Below, piece by piece: positions 41,981 to 52,690 of a stretch of 58,000 nt of DNA. This DNA comes from Adiantum capillus-veneris (lineage: Eukaryota > Streptophyta > Polypodiopsida > Polypodiales > Pteridaceae): NCBI GenBank assembly GCA_014529385.2, contig CM043967.1:131069182-131127181 (forward strand), read 5' to 3'. The notes beneath the pieces were generated by a model. It searched no databases. It was not told where the DNA came from and saw only the letters and a list, made by a program, of their open reading frames with translations. The translations under genes were made by a program, and so were the position numbers. Within the stretch, counting starts at the first letter, position 1. Each line of letters begins with the position of its first letter.

Positions 41981-44580
41981 TGATAGTCGTTTTTCGTCTT
42001 CCCATAGTTGCCATAGTAAGATACCTCACCCTATCAAATCACTAAAGAATTTTGGTTATCCCTACCATTTCACTGTACATAGGCGTGTGTGAGTTAGGGG
42101 ACTTTCTCCATATTTTCTTAAAAACCCTCAATTAGCTAGTCACTGGGCTAGTTGAGCCAAAATAAAATAAAATAAATAAAAAAATATAAGTATATTATGG
42201 CCCATTTGTGTGTTAATATTTTATTGTATATAGGACATAAATAAAATGATTTTTCATAATTATTTTGGTATTTATTTAAATATTTATACTTAGGTGTGTG
42301 TTATTTATGCTATGTACATTGACTCACCATTACCATATTTTTTCTTACCATTTTGCATACTCTTTATTCCATATAAAAATAATTTCATGCAAGCTTCTCT
42401 TATTTTTGGTGTAACTCCATCCCAACAAAAATCCAAAAAAACTAGTTTTATTTATGTGTATATTTTTTCACTATTGTGATTTTTCCTTCCTACATCTATT
42501 CTCTTTTACTCTCATAAATAAGAACACCAAAAATATTCATCTTTTTATGGTAGACTTATAATGAGAGAGATTTATTTTGACCCCTTTATATTTTTACCAC
42601 CTATATTATTTATATTTGACATGTACATATTTTTTTAGACCCCTCAATATTTGATTTTCTTAGTTTTACTATTCATTTATATCATGATCTCAACAATATC
42701 TTCAATTATAGACCTACCAAATAAGGTCAAGGGTATGTGGAATGCATGCATGCACCATGGGGAGCTCACTCTTGAAGGTATTCAAAAGAATCATCCAAAG
42801 AAGGACCTCACAAGGAACTTGTGCAGTGGAAAAATATCGGTTTTGCTGAATTTTTAAAGATCACATGCTCCCCGAATTTGAAAAGGTAATACAAACAAAA
42901 GTTGTAGCTGGTGAGCTGAACTTTTACCTAAAATTTTTTCATATTTCTTTGAGCTACGAGCTGTGAGCTATGATTTTATTGTTGGGCCCCAGTTTGCCCA
43001 TGCTATGCAGCCACACTCCCTCTTCCACTTTATCATTGTCCTCTTTCACACATACTCCTCCCTCTCCTTCCCACTCCCAAACCTGCAACTCCCATGTCCT
43101 AATTCACCCTCTTCACCATTGCCACATCTCTCACACCTCCATAGCCTTCATCCTCCATTTATACACCCTATGTGTCCCCCTTTCTCTCTACATATATGTC
43201 CATATTACCATACTCTCTTCAGCTTTGTAAAGAACTTCAAAAATCAGCAAAAATCCAAGGATAACCTCTGCAAATGAAGGCTTTTATCATGAATTTTCCA
43301 AGGTTTGAAGATAACATAGCTTCATCGGCACGCGCTACTTCGCCATGCTGACCACTTCTTCTACCTGTGCTGTAAAGAGGTGAATGTCAACTTCTCCAAG
43401 CTTCAACCTTGCTTTACAAGCTTATCCCTTCTCTAACTTTTCTCATCATATATCTCACCATTTGGTGAATGATTTTGTAAATATTTTGTAGTGATAATTA
43501 CTAACTACTAACCACTAACCTTATTGTAAAATGCACCCTCTACTAGAGTAGGCACTCCCAAATTATTCACTCAATCCTCTCTCCTTTCATCCTCAATAAT
43601 TCTCTTCCCTTGAGCCCACATCCATGTGACTCAAAGGACAAGAGAGACCCACCCTCATTAAAAAAAATAAAAATATGCATAATCTTTTATTCCTTCAAAT
43701 AAACTTGATTAGGCCTAATCCTAATCGGGGCTTCTAAAACCTATAAATAGAGCCCTTCTCTCCCTTATAAATTACCACATGATCACACTACACCACACCA
43801 TTCTCAACATATAACACACCACTCTTCAAGCCTAGTTGTGTAGAGTGTGTGCATTGTGAGTGCTCTATTCCATCATTACACATAGGTGCATGGAGAAGCT
43901 TGAAGTTAGATATGCCATCTCGAGGAGTGGAGTGTATGCCATACTCTTCACCACACTTGTAGCCTACTCTTGTGCATAAATAAGATTTATAGTTTTGGGT
44001 GCAATTGTATGCTGCAACTATGACTCTTCTCTCCAAATTGACTTGATAAGTTGGCTCATCAGGTGGTTGAAGGTATATTGTCCTTGAAGTTTGTTGTGCC
44101 ATTTCATGCTTGGTGGTTTGAGGGCTTGTTGAATTGTTTTCCTAAAAGGTAAATTGTAAGAGGGTGCTCAGTGAGAGGGCTCCCGTGACCCTAAGACAAT
44201 TTGTGTATTGGCAACAAGGTCAAGTTTTGTGTTGTCTCTCTATTTCTCATCAAGCTTTGTGTGCATCTAGTCTTTAAGGCTAAGACTGAGTTGCTCAAGT
44301 TGATTTGTTCTCTTTACCTCTCTCTGGCATGGTGAATGTTTGTGTTTGGTGTGTGTGGATATCTTGCATTCCCCTCTCTTTGTGTGTTTGAGTACAAGGA
44401 GATATCACGTGCGTCCTAGTTCGCATCTACAACTAGGTGGTGCCCTTTTTCTTGTTTGGTTTCTATCTGTGGGTTGTTGTTATCTCTGATTGTGCTTGCC
44501 CCAGCCCCAATTGAGCAGCACGGGAGCCTCGAAGGGTGTTTAGAGGCCGCTCTTCTTGTTGCCCGCCGTGGAACGCCTCA
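41981..44580 (+). repeat. Element I 5' LTR
   Basis: 2600 bp, TGATAGTCG to ACGCCTCA. TATA box CTATAAATAG at 43741-43750, giving a U3 of about 1.8 kb and R-U5 of about 0.8 kb. A 104-codon minus-strand frame (43788-44102) recurs in the other LTR and is treated as a by-product of LTR conservation. Confidence 0.92.
43741..43750 (+). promoter_or_regulatory. TATA box of element I 5' LTR
   Basis: CTATAAATAG followed by GAGCCC, a typical plant promoter core, conserved in the other LTR (48887-48896). Transcription would start near 43775. Confidence 0.75.
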
Positions 44581-44583
44581 AAT

Positions 44584-44601
44584 TGGTGCCCCCACTGAGG
44601 A
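44584..44601 (+). promoter_or_regulatory. Element I candidate primer-binding site
   Basis: TGGTGCCCCCACTGAGG begins three bases after the LTR. It would pair with a tRNA ending in ...GGGGGCACCA. I could not assign the tRNA with confidence. Confidence 0.5.
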
Positions 44602-44888
44602 ACTGACTTTGTGCTTATTGTTGTTGTATTGCATGAATGCTTGAATTTAGCATAATCAAGAAGATTATATGAATCATGAAAACTTGTATGACTGAGTTTA
44701 ATTTCAATGCAACAAAAATTGATCTAGAATATGGTTTGGATTAGCATAACATAAGAAAGGAAAAAAACATTTTCACATAAGAATCTAGAATTCATGAGAC
44801 CTTTCAAAACTTTGTGTAGTTAGTTGATGTCATGAGAGAAAATGATTGTTTGGAACTAATCTTTGTGTGGTTTTAGCATTGAGAGACT

Positions 44889-45464
44889 ATGACACGCTAT
44901 ACCTTTGATGATATCCCAATCTTCTTCGGAAATCTAGAAGAAGATGTTGATGATTTTCTTGCTGATTTTAGAATGGTTTGTCGTATCCTTGGTAAAAGGG
45001 ATGACATTGAGAAAGGGGATTTTCTATTGCTATGCCTTAGAGGCAACACTGAGCAATGGTTTTGGAGTATCTCTTCTCATATTGAAAATGGGTATACCCA
45101 AATTTCCAAATCTTTGAAGACCAGATTCTCTAAATTTCCAACAATGGAGAAAGCATGGGCTTCATTAGGGAGACTTTAACAACATGGTGAAGACTACTAT
45201 GCTTATGAGGATATTTTTTCTCATCAATGGGGAGGATATGGGTTTAGTTATACATTTTCAGATTATATAAAAATGGAGCAATTTATTTCGGGTTTGTCTC
45301 CTTTCCTAAAGACTAAGGTTACTTGTAGTGGACCCTCTACCTTTGAAGAAGCGGTCACTATTGCCTGAAGGAAGTTTCACAAGTACTTCTACATCAAAAA
45401 TGGTTTCCATCATGCTAGAAGAACCAACCATCATGAAAGTGTTTCTATCAAGGAGTCATCTACT
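44889..45464 (+). pseudogene. Element I: Gag capsid domain (two in-frame stops)
   Basis: The frame opens MTRYTFDDIPIFFGNLEE and contains VDDFLADFRMVCRILGKRDD, LLLCLRGNTEQWFW and YTQISKSLKTRFSKFP, matching the retrotransposon gag fold order. After a TAA at 45177 the same frame continues HGEDYYAYEDIF, FSDYIKMEQFISGLSPFLKT and STFEEAVTIA, then TGA at 45366, and runs on into the next frame without a shift. The FI-GL...TFEEAV-A ending is the usual end of the capsid domain. So one ancestral protein spans 44889-47189. No zinc knuckle is seen. Confidence 0.82.
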
Positions 45465-47189
45465 TTGTCATACTTATCTCCTTCTACTCTGACAAATGTT
45501 GAAGAAGTTACTTACATGCCAACTGATTATTCAAGTGCTAAAGTGTGTGGCCAAGATTCATATGTGGAATCTCTTTCTTCTACCTTTATCACAAGCATGC
45601 AAAAATCGACACAAGATATCTCAAATGGCATTGATGATTCAATAATGGATACATCCACCCTTTTGGCGGAGGATCAATTTCTAGTCCGAGCAGACGAATC
45701 ATTTGTGCAACATGACTCTATGGAGAATGAAGACCTTGAAGGTAACCTTGATCTTATGGAATGTTCTGAGAGTGTATCTTGTCTAAAAGAAGAGAGTGAA
45801 GAAGAAGATGAAATCATAGGTGGGGAGATTATGGACCACATTGATCATAAAGAGATGATTGTGTACATGGAATGCCAACTCCAAAACAAAGTAGAAGAGT
45901 GTGAGTTGAATCCATGTGAGGATAATCTTCAAGAAGTGTTTGAGGATGTTGAAAAGCATTGGTATGACCCATGTATATTAAGCATGGAGGAACCTATCAT
46001 GCAAGAAGCCAAAGTTTTCACAAAATCAAACAGTAATCCATCAACCTTTGAGGTGGTACAATGTGAGGAGTTACAACCTTGCCAAAGGGGGGGCTTAGAA
46101 GGGGATGAAGAACATGGGACAGTAGTAAAAAATAAAATCATAAAAGGAAACTGTCAGAAGGGTATCATTCTCTCCAATGGTGTTTTAGTGGGTGGCTCTT
46201 CATTCATGAGACAATCTCTTAGCAAGAAAATCCAAACTTTTGAAGCCCCAATCATCTTCACATTGGGTTTCACCTCTTCAAAGTCAACTTCTCCTCTCTT
46301 CACATATACCTTTCATCGGGGGCACCATACCTTCTTAAGTGGAAGAGGACATGAATACTTGGTGATGAACAGATGTTTCCAAACCTTCTTCATTTGGTTC
46401 TTTGGTGTATGGAGGTCGCACATTGTGATGCTTCTGGTCTTCATCATAGATGAAAAACTTGTTGATTGCTACATGTGGATATTTCATCAATCAGTACCAA
46501 AATCTATTCTCTTCCAATGTGTTGGAAGCAATAGAAACCTTCGTCTATTATCTACTTATATGGTAAACTATTTGCAATATCTTCCAATAGCAGTTGGAAG
46601 CATGGATCAAGATTTCCTAAATCATGAAGGTCATAGAATTTTTGACTTGATGAGCCTACCCAGGTTGAATGAATTTTATGAGCTACAGTTCAGGAATTTG
46701 CTCATACAAGCTCTTGAAGATCGTAGCAGATATATCAACTTTACACAGGAGGAAGAGCAACCAATCTTTTATATCACATTCATAATGATAGATGCAATGA
46801 TAGACAACAATAGAATCTACAAGTTTCTTCAACCGAAATCAGTAAGCGATCCCATACCATACATCTCTCTTTGGGAAAGATATTTCAAGATCTTTGATCC
46901 TGGGGGGTGCTTATGGAAACTTTCTCAATGGAGGAGGTTTACTCCGTCACTTCATTACATCCTGCTATTGGCTCTGAGAACCTTTCATATCACACAAGGT
47001 TTTTTAATCATACAACAAAGGTTCTTCAAAGATGAGAGCAGACAAAGACAGACGTTACACAATCTACATGTTGTATGGCCGGATAAATGGTACATGAATA
47101 TACCATTATCTAAGGGGGGGCTAATGATAGCCGTTTTTCGGCTTTCCATAATTGCCATAGTAAGCTACCTCACCCTATCAAATCACTAA
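45465..47189 (+). CDS. Element I: 574-codon frame, acidic region plus unknown C-terminal domain
   Basis: It is in phase with the Gag frame upstream, so it is the C-terminal two thirds of one polyprotein rather than an independent gene. The apparent Met is internal. The first 230 residues are acidic and Ser/Glu-rich (KEESEEEDEIIGGEI). The rest is hydrophobic and aromatic, with FFIWFFGVWRSHIVMLLVFI (a possible membrane-spanning stretch), ILFQCVGSNRNLRLLSTYMV, FDPGGCLWKLSQWRRFTPSL and HYILLLALRTFH. The frame runs through the polypurine tract and stops 65 bp inside the 3' LTR. I recognise no protease, RT, integrase or known envelope motif. Its being open for 574 codons in a copy that otherwise has stops argues it was maintained until recently. 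Confidence 0.6.
   Translation: MSYLSPSTLTNVEEVTYMPTDYSSAKVCGQDSYVESLSSTFITSMQKSTQDISNGIDDSIMDTSTLLAEDQFLVRADESFVQHDSMENEDLEGNLDLMECSESVSCLKEESEEEDEIIGGEIMDHIDHKEMIVYMECQLQNKVEECELNPCEDNLQEVFEDVEKHWYDPCILSMEEPIMQEAKVFTKSNSNPSTFEVVQCEELQPCQRGGLEGDEEHGTVVKNKIIKGNCQKGIILSNGVLVGGSSFMRQSLSKKIQTFEAPIIFTLGFTSSKSTSPLFTYTFHRGHHTFLSGRGHEYLVMNRCFQTFFIWFFGVWRSHIVMLLVFIIDEKLVDCYMWIFHQSVPKSILFQCVGSNRNLRLLSTYMVNYLQYLPIAVGSMDQDFLNHEGHRIFDLMSLPRLNEFYELQFRNLLIQALEDRSRYINFTQEEEQPIFYITFIMIDAMIDNNRIYKFLQPKSVSDPIPYISLWERYFKIFDPGGCLWKLSQWRRFTPSLHYILLLALRTFHITQGFLIIQQRFFKDESRQRQTLHNLHVVWPDKWYMNIPLSKGGLMIAVFRLSIIAIVSYLTLSNH
47112..47124 (+). promoter_or_regulatory. Element I polypurine tract
   Basis: AAGGGGGGGCTAA immediately before the 3' LTR start TGATAG. 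It overlaps the coding frame. Confidence 0.8.
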
Positions 47190-49726
47190 AAAAATTTGGT
47201 TATCCCCACCATTTCATTGTACATAGGCGTGTGTGAGTTAGGGGACTTTCTCCATATTTTCTTAAAAACCCTCAATTAGCTAGTCACTGGGCTAGTTGAG
47301 CCAAAAATAAATTTAAAAAATAAAAAAATATAAGTATATTATGGCCCATTTGTTTGTAAATATTTTATTGTATATAGGGCCTAAATAAAATGATTTTTCA
47401 TAATTATTTTGGTATTTATTTAAATATTTATACTTAGGTGTGTGTTATTTATGCTATGTACATTGACTCACCATTACCATATTTTTTCTTACCATTTTGC
47501 ATACTCTTTATTCCATATAAAAATAATTTCATGCAAGCTTCTCTTATTTTTGGTGTAACTCCATCCCAACAAAAATCCAAAAAAACTAGTTTTATTTATG
47601 TGTATATTTTTTCACTATTGTGATTTTTCCTTCCTACATCTATTCTCTTTTACTCTCATAAATTAGAACACCATAAATATTCATCCTTTTATGGTAGACT
47701 TATAATGAGAGAGATTTATTTTGACCCCTTTATATTTTTTCCATCTATATTATTTATATGTGACATGTACATATTTTTTTAGACCCCTCAATATTTGATT
47801 TTCTTAGTTGTACTATTCATTTATATCATGATCTCAACAATATCTTCAATTATAGACCTACCAAATAAGGTCAAGGGTATGTGGAATGCATGCATGCACC
47901 ATGGGGAGCTCACTCTTGGAGGTATTCAAAAGAATCATCCAAAAAAGGACCTCACAAGGACCTTGTGCAGTGGAAAAAACAGTGGGTTTTGCTGAATTTT
48001 TAAAGATCACATGCTCCCCAAATTCGAAAAGGTAATACAAACCAAATTTGTAGCTCGTCAGCTGAACTTTCACCTCAAATTTTTTCATATTTTTTTGAGC
48101 TACGAGCTGTGAGCTATGATTTTATTGGTGGACCCCAGTTTGCCCATGCTATGCAGCCACACTCCCTCTTCCACTTTATCATTTTCCTCTTTCACACACA
48201 GTCCTCCCTCTCCTTCCCACTCCCAAACCTACAACTCCCATGTCCTAATTCACCCTCTTCACCATTGCCGCATCTCTCACACCTCCATAGCCTTCATCCT
48301 CCATTTCTACACCCTATGTGTCCCCCTTTCTCTCTACATATATGTCCATATTACCATACTCTCTTCAGCTTTGTAAAGAACTTCAAAAATCAGAAAAAAT
48401 ACAAGGTTAACCTCTGCAAATGAAGGCTTTTATCATGAATTTTCCAAGGTTTGAAGATAACATAGCTTCATCGACACGCTCTACTTCGCCATGCTGACCG
48501 CTTCTTCTACCGGTGCTGTAAAGAGGTGAATGTCAACTTCTCCAAGCTTCAACCTTGCTTTACAAGCTTATCCCTTCTCTAACTTTTCTCATCATATATC
48601 TCACCATTTGGTGAATGATTTTGTAAATATTTTGTAGTGATAATTACTAACTACTAACCACTAACCTTATTGTAAAATGCACCCTCCACTAGAGTAGGCA
48701 CTCCCAAATTATTCACTCAATCCTCTCTCCTTTCATCCTCAATAATTCTCTTCCCTTGAGCCCACATCCATGTGACTCAAAGGACAAGAGAGACCCACCC
48801 TCATTAAAAAAAATAAAAATATGCATAATCTTTTATTCCTTCAAATAAACTTTATTAGGCCTAATCCGAATCGGGGCTTCTAAAACCTATAAATAGAGCC
48901 CTTCTCTCCCTTGTAAATTACCACATGATCACACTACACCACACCATTATCAACACATAACACACCACTCTTCAAGCCTAGTTGTGTAGAATGTGTGCAT
49001 TGTGAGTGCTCTATTCCATCATTACACATAGGTGCATGGAGAAGCTTGAAGTTAGATATGCCATCTAGAGGAGTGGAGTGTATGCCATACTCTTCACCAC
49101 ACTTGTAGCCTACTCTTGTGCATAAATAAGATTTATAGTTTTGGATGCAATTGTATGTTGCAACTACGACTCTTCTCTCCAAATTGACTTGATAAGTTGG
49201 CTCATCAGGTGGTTGAAGATATATTGTCCTTGAAGTTTGTTGTGCCATTTCATGCTTGGTGGTTTGAGGGCTTGTTGAATTGTTTGCCTAAAAGGTAAAT
49301 TGTAAGAGGGTGCTCAGTGAGAGGGCTCCCGTGACCCTAAGACAATTTGTGTATTGGAAACAAGGTCAAGTTTTGTGTTGTCTCTCTATTTCTCATCAAG
49401 CTTTGTGTGCATCTAGTCTTTAAGGCTAAGACTGAGTTGCTCAAGTTGATTTGTGCTCTTTACCTCTCTCTGGCGTGGTGAATGTTTGTGTTTGGTGTGT
49501 GTGGCTATCTTGCATTCCCCTCTCTTTGTGTGTTTGAGTACAAGGAGATATCACGTGCGTCCTAGTTCGCATCTACAACTAGGTGGTGCCCCTTTTCTTA
49601 TTTGGTTTCTGGCTGTGGGTTGTTGTTGTCTCTGATTGTGCTTGCCCCAGCCCCAATTGAGCAGCACGGGAGCCTCGAAGGGTGTTTAGAGGCCACTCTT
49701 CTTGTTGCCCGCCCCGGACCGCCTCA
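47125..49726 (+). repeat. Element I 3' LTR
   Basis: 2602 bp, TGATAGCCG to CCGCCTCA, aligned throughout with 41981-44580. TATA box at 48887-48896. Confidence 0.92.
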
Positions 49727-49898
49727 GCACATTGAGGTGCATTACCACTATGTCATGGAGAGGCTCTCAGCAGGAGAGAACAGCTTGGCTTATGTGACAA
49801 CACAGGACAACCTTGCAGATCTTTTCACAAAGGCATTGTCTCGTGAGAAGCTTGAAGCTTTCCGCAAATCTTTGGTCTTACTCCCCTTTGTGGACTGA
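49727..49898 (+). pseudogene. Copia element H: C-terminal end of RNase H (after element I)
   Basis: HIEVHYHYVMERL, VTTQDNLADLFTKALSREKL and SLVLLPFVD, ending in TGA, are the canonical last residues of copia RNase H. They continue exactly where 41980 stops, with only the target duplication repeated. Confidence 0.93.
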
Positions 49899-49962
49899 TC
49901 ATGTCCTTAGGGCATGGCACTTCCCTTTACTCATGTGCCAGCTCTCATTCACCCAATCACTC

Positions 49963-49973
49963 GAGGGGGGATT
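49963..49973 (+). promoter_or_regulatory. Copia H polypurine tract
   Basis: GAGGGGGGATT immediately before the LTR start TGTTATC. Confidence 0.9.
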
Positions 49974-50200
49974 TGTTATCATATACATGTGGTAGTGATG
50001 TGTGTGAACACACTAGGACCACCGAGGCATTTTTTCCCTCTTTAGGAGGTTTTTTCCCCCGTGCATTGTATATACGCCCATGACTCTAGGGCTATCTATC
50101 TTTCCATTGCACACTAAGTAACACACTCTCTATTGTGTGCCTTGAGCTTCCTTCGTCTTCTCCAAGCTGTGTGTGTTTCTCTGCAACCCTAATTCCAACA
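49974..50200 (+). repeat. Copia H 3' LTR
   Basis: 227 bp, TGTTATCATATACATG to CTAATTCCAACA. Same family as the LTR of copia G (34524-34749). Gypsy C sequence starts directly after it. The 5' LTR is lost, so the target duplication cannot be tested. Confidence 0.92.
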
Positions 50201-51480
50201 AAGAGGTCAGTGACTTTGATACACAATTTGTCGGATTTGGGCTCACCTTAGAGGAAGATGCCACCACCTAGTTTGATTCTATTGAAAGACGGGATTTTGA
50301 GACCATCCAAGAAGTATTTGTGGAGGAATTCTCTCATAGAGAAATAGACCACAATACGGTCTCACAAATCCATAAGTTCAAGAGAAAGAGGGAGAATATG
50401 TCAAGAAAGCAGTCTTAGGGTTGAAACAATACGTAAAATTTCTCCCAGTGAAAGAATTACCTACTCAATCTAAAATCATGTTGATATTTATTCAAGGACT
50501 AAGAAATGCATACCTTTGCATATGAAGAAAAGTCCCACTCTAAATGAGTTAACCAAAGAGGCTTTATTCCTGGTAGACAAATGTGCGATCTAAAAGGATG
50601 GGGATCAACAAAATAGAGATGATGATTCATCATCTCAACAAAGTGGAGCTAAGTCCAGAAAATCAGCACAAAGAAGTGAGCCAGTAGCAAATGAAGACAA
50701 AATCATAGAGGAGGTGCTGAAGAGGATTAGCCCGTTTGTTTAGATGCATGATAAGCAACCAAAGTGGTGCACCGTTGAATAGAAATGGATGAATCACACA
50801 ATTGAAGAGTGCTACTACAATAAGGGTTATGTGTGAGAACAATAGTATGATCCTCAAGCACAAGTAGCACCTCCTCAAGTACCACCAATGCCTAGATATA
50901 TGGCAAAAAAAATTCCAGGACCAGTAGGGGTTGAAAGACCATAGCCAGTTTTGGGGCAACAACCACCACTCCTAGGAGAAAGACAAGTAGATGTGAGGTA
51001 TACACCCATTGTAGAAGAACTGAAGGAACAAGCCTTAGTGCATATACCTGTATATTGTGAAGAGTCAAGTGGACATATGGCTTGTCCTGCATATTACCCA
51101 CTAGAAGAGCTGAGAAGGCCAGAACCATGGAGCATGATCGGCCATGTTGAACCACCAACATTGGCACATGTTGCATGAGAAAGTTGATACAGTTTGGATG
51201 AGAGAAAATTGTTGTTCATAGCCAATGGAGGCTTAGTTGGACCGAGGCCTGCTTACCAATGAAGGGAAGTTCCAAGAGCGCCGCAATAACCATTGGGACC
51301 ATGCTATACGTGTGGGGGCAGCCACCTCATGAAAGACTATCCTCATATGGAAATTGTTTGAGTCAATATGTATTTTCCAGACTGCGACATCAACCATTTG
51401 ACCACCAATTGTCCAAAAAATCCAAACAAAGTGGTTAAAACATCTTTGAACATCTTGGAGAGTCAATTCCTTCAAGCAGT
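50201..51480 (+). pseudogene. Element C: Ty3/gypsy gag (5' end replaced by copia H)
   Basis: It begins inside the capsid domain. FDTQFVGFGLTLEEDATT, FETIQEVFVEEFSHREI and HNTVSQIHKFKRK are the exact counterparts of element B Gag. PKWCTVE*KWMNHTIEECYY (W-C-x8-H-x4-C) and VLGQQPPLLGERQVDVRYTP follow. Paired knuckles come next: CYTCGGSHLMKDY (last Cys lost) and FPDCDINHLTTNC (first Cys lost), then CPKNPNKV. Many stops and frame changes are present. Homology with B is obvious word by word, giving a direct comparison of two copies of one lineage. Confidence 0.85.
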
Positions 51481-52690
51481 GGTTCAGAAAATGAAATGGT
51501 AATACCTATACAAGTTATCACACGAGCACAAGCTCAAAAAGATAAAGGGGAACCCATAATCAAAGAACCAAGACCTAGAGATGCACTCGTATTGGGGGGA
51601 CAAGGGATATGTGAGATCTTTGGATAGTCAACCTATATCTCTGAGAACTTTAACCTCTTATATGGGAGAGTATGAAGCAAAGTTGGATGTGAAAGTTGTA
51701 CCATCACAAAGACTCTCCGCAAGGAAGGTGATGGACTCCCAGGGGTTGATAACCATATTGTCTACTCCAATGGCTTGTACCATTATTCTCACTGAGCTTC
51801 TCATAATAAGACCTTACATGTGGACTACAATAGAAAAATGCCTACAAACATTTTGGGTAAGGTATCCAACTTTACAAATGCAGGAAGGACTCAGAGAATT
51901 AGAGAAGCTCAACTAAACATGCAACCAATACCCTTAAACAAGGTAGAAGAATACTCTGAAGGGGAAGATGGCACTACCACACTTCTAGTCAAATTAAAAG
52001 GTGTCACAACCACAGCAATTCCTGACAGTGGAGTAGGTGTAGCCATTGTGACAAAGGATGTATGGAAGAAATGGTGAAAACCAGCTTTGATAACCACCAG
52101 AATGAAGTTGCAACATGCAGATGCTTATATGGAGAGACCCATTGGGCTCCTAGAAAAGGAAGTTGTTACCTCTTGCCGCATTGAGTACGAGCATATCTTT
52201 GCAATAGTGGATTTTTGCAAGAAAAATAACTATAACATAATACTTGGACAACCATTCATGCGACAATTAAAGATGGTCCAAGATTGGCGCTATAATCATA
52301 TATACCTTAGACACATGGAAACCACTACGAGAATAAACCTTAAGGACCATAGTTACAAAGATGTGGTTCGTACCCCAATAGAGGAATTTGATTCTGTTAC
52401 ATTAGTAGGATCTGAGATTTCAGTCTGGCTAGGTAAACCAAAGGAATTATGGATGTGTAGGGAATCCAATTGTAGAAGCTTAAAGCGAGAAGAATGTATT
52501 CTAGAAAGAGTTATCGAGGATAAGGAATACATTCCAGAACCTTTCCCTAAGGAGGCCCAAGAACCCTTAGAATGGACACATATTCTAGCAACATCAAATG
52601 TGTGTGCTATTACAGAGCAACAACTAAGTTTTGTGACAAGGATGGTTATCATGTGGTTCCATACTACATGGTTGATTTAATAGACGATGA
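51481..52690 (+). pseudogene. Element C: linker and aspartic protease
   Basis: It is co-linear with element B. VIPIQVITRAQAQK is followed by SYWGDKGYVRSLDSQPISLR, LSTPMACTIILTELLIIRPY and NKVEEYSEGEDG. The active site is AIPDSGVGVAIVTK (catalytic DSG kept), the flap NNYNIILGQPFMRQLKMVQD, and LGKPKELWMC and ECILERVIEDKEYIPEPF follow. A stop follows KKW at 52075, and there are frame changes at about 51900 and 52620. By eye about 70% of residues agree with B over the protease. Confidence 0.87.

Larger units (their letters stand above)
41981..49726 (+). mobile_element. Element I: gag-only LTR retroelement with 2.6-kb LTRs
   Basis: Two co-linear direct repeats of 2.6 kb (41981-44580 and 47125-49726) bracket a 2.54-kb internal region and split the RNase H gene of copia H. 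The short direct repeat GCAC (or AGCAC if the LTR is taken to end in CCTC) flanks both ends. The polypurine tract lies before the second LTR and a PBS-like site after the first. The inner region holds one long frame, Gag plus an unknown C-terminal part, and no protease, RT, RNase H or integrase. The LTRs are very similar (about 4 differences in a 430-bp stretch around the TATA box, more at the 5' end). It is therefore a fairly recent insertion that must have borrowed pol functions. Confidence 0.92.

Noticed and set aside
43788-44102. 104-codon minus-strand frame also present at 48934-49248
   Set aside because: Both copies lie in the LTRs of element I, so conservation reflects LTR identity. 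It is antisense to the element and overlaps the TATA-proximal transcribed region.
45465-47189. Retroviral-type envelope gene in element I
   Set aside because: There is a hydrophobic stretch, but no signal peptide at an independent start, no cleavage site and no fusion peptide. The frame is continuous with Gag.
31636-50200. Copia G and H as two halves of a single inverted element
   Set aside because: They overlap by about 300 bp of RT and differ by point changes there, and their LTRs also differ, so they are separate copies of one family.
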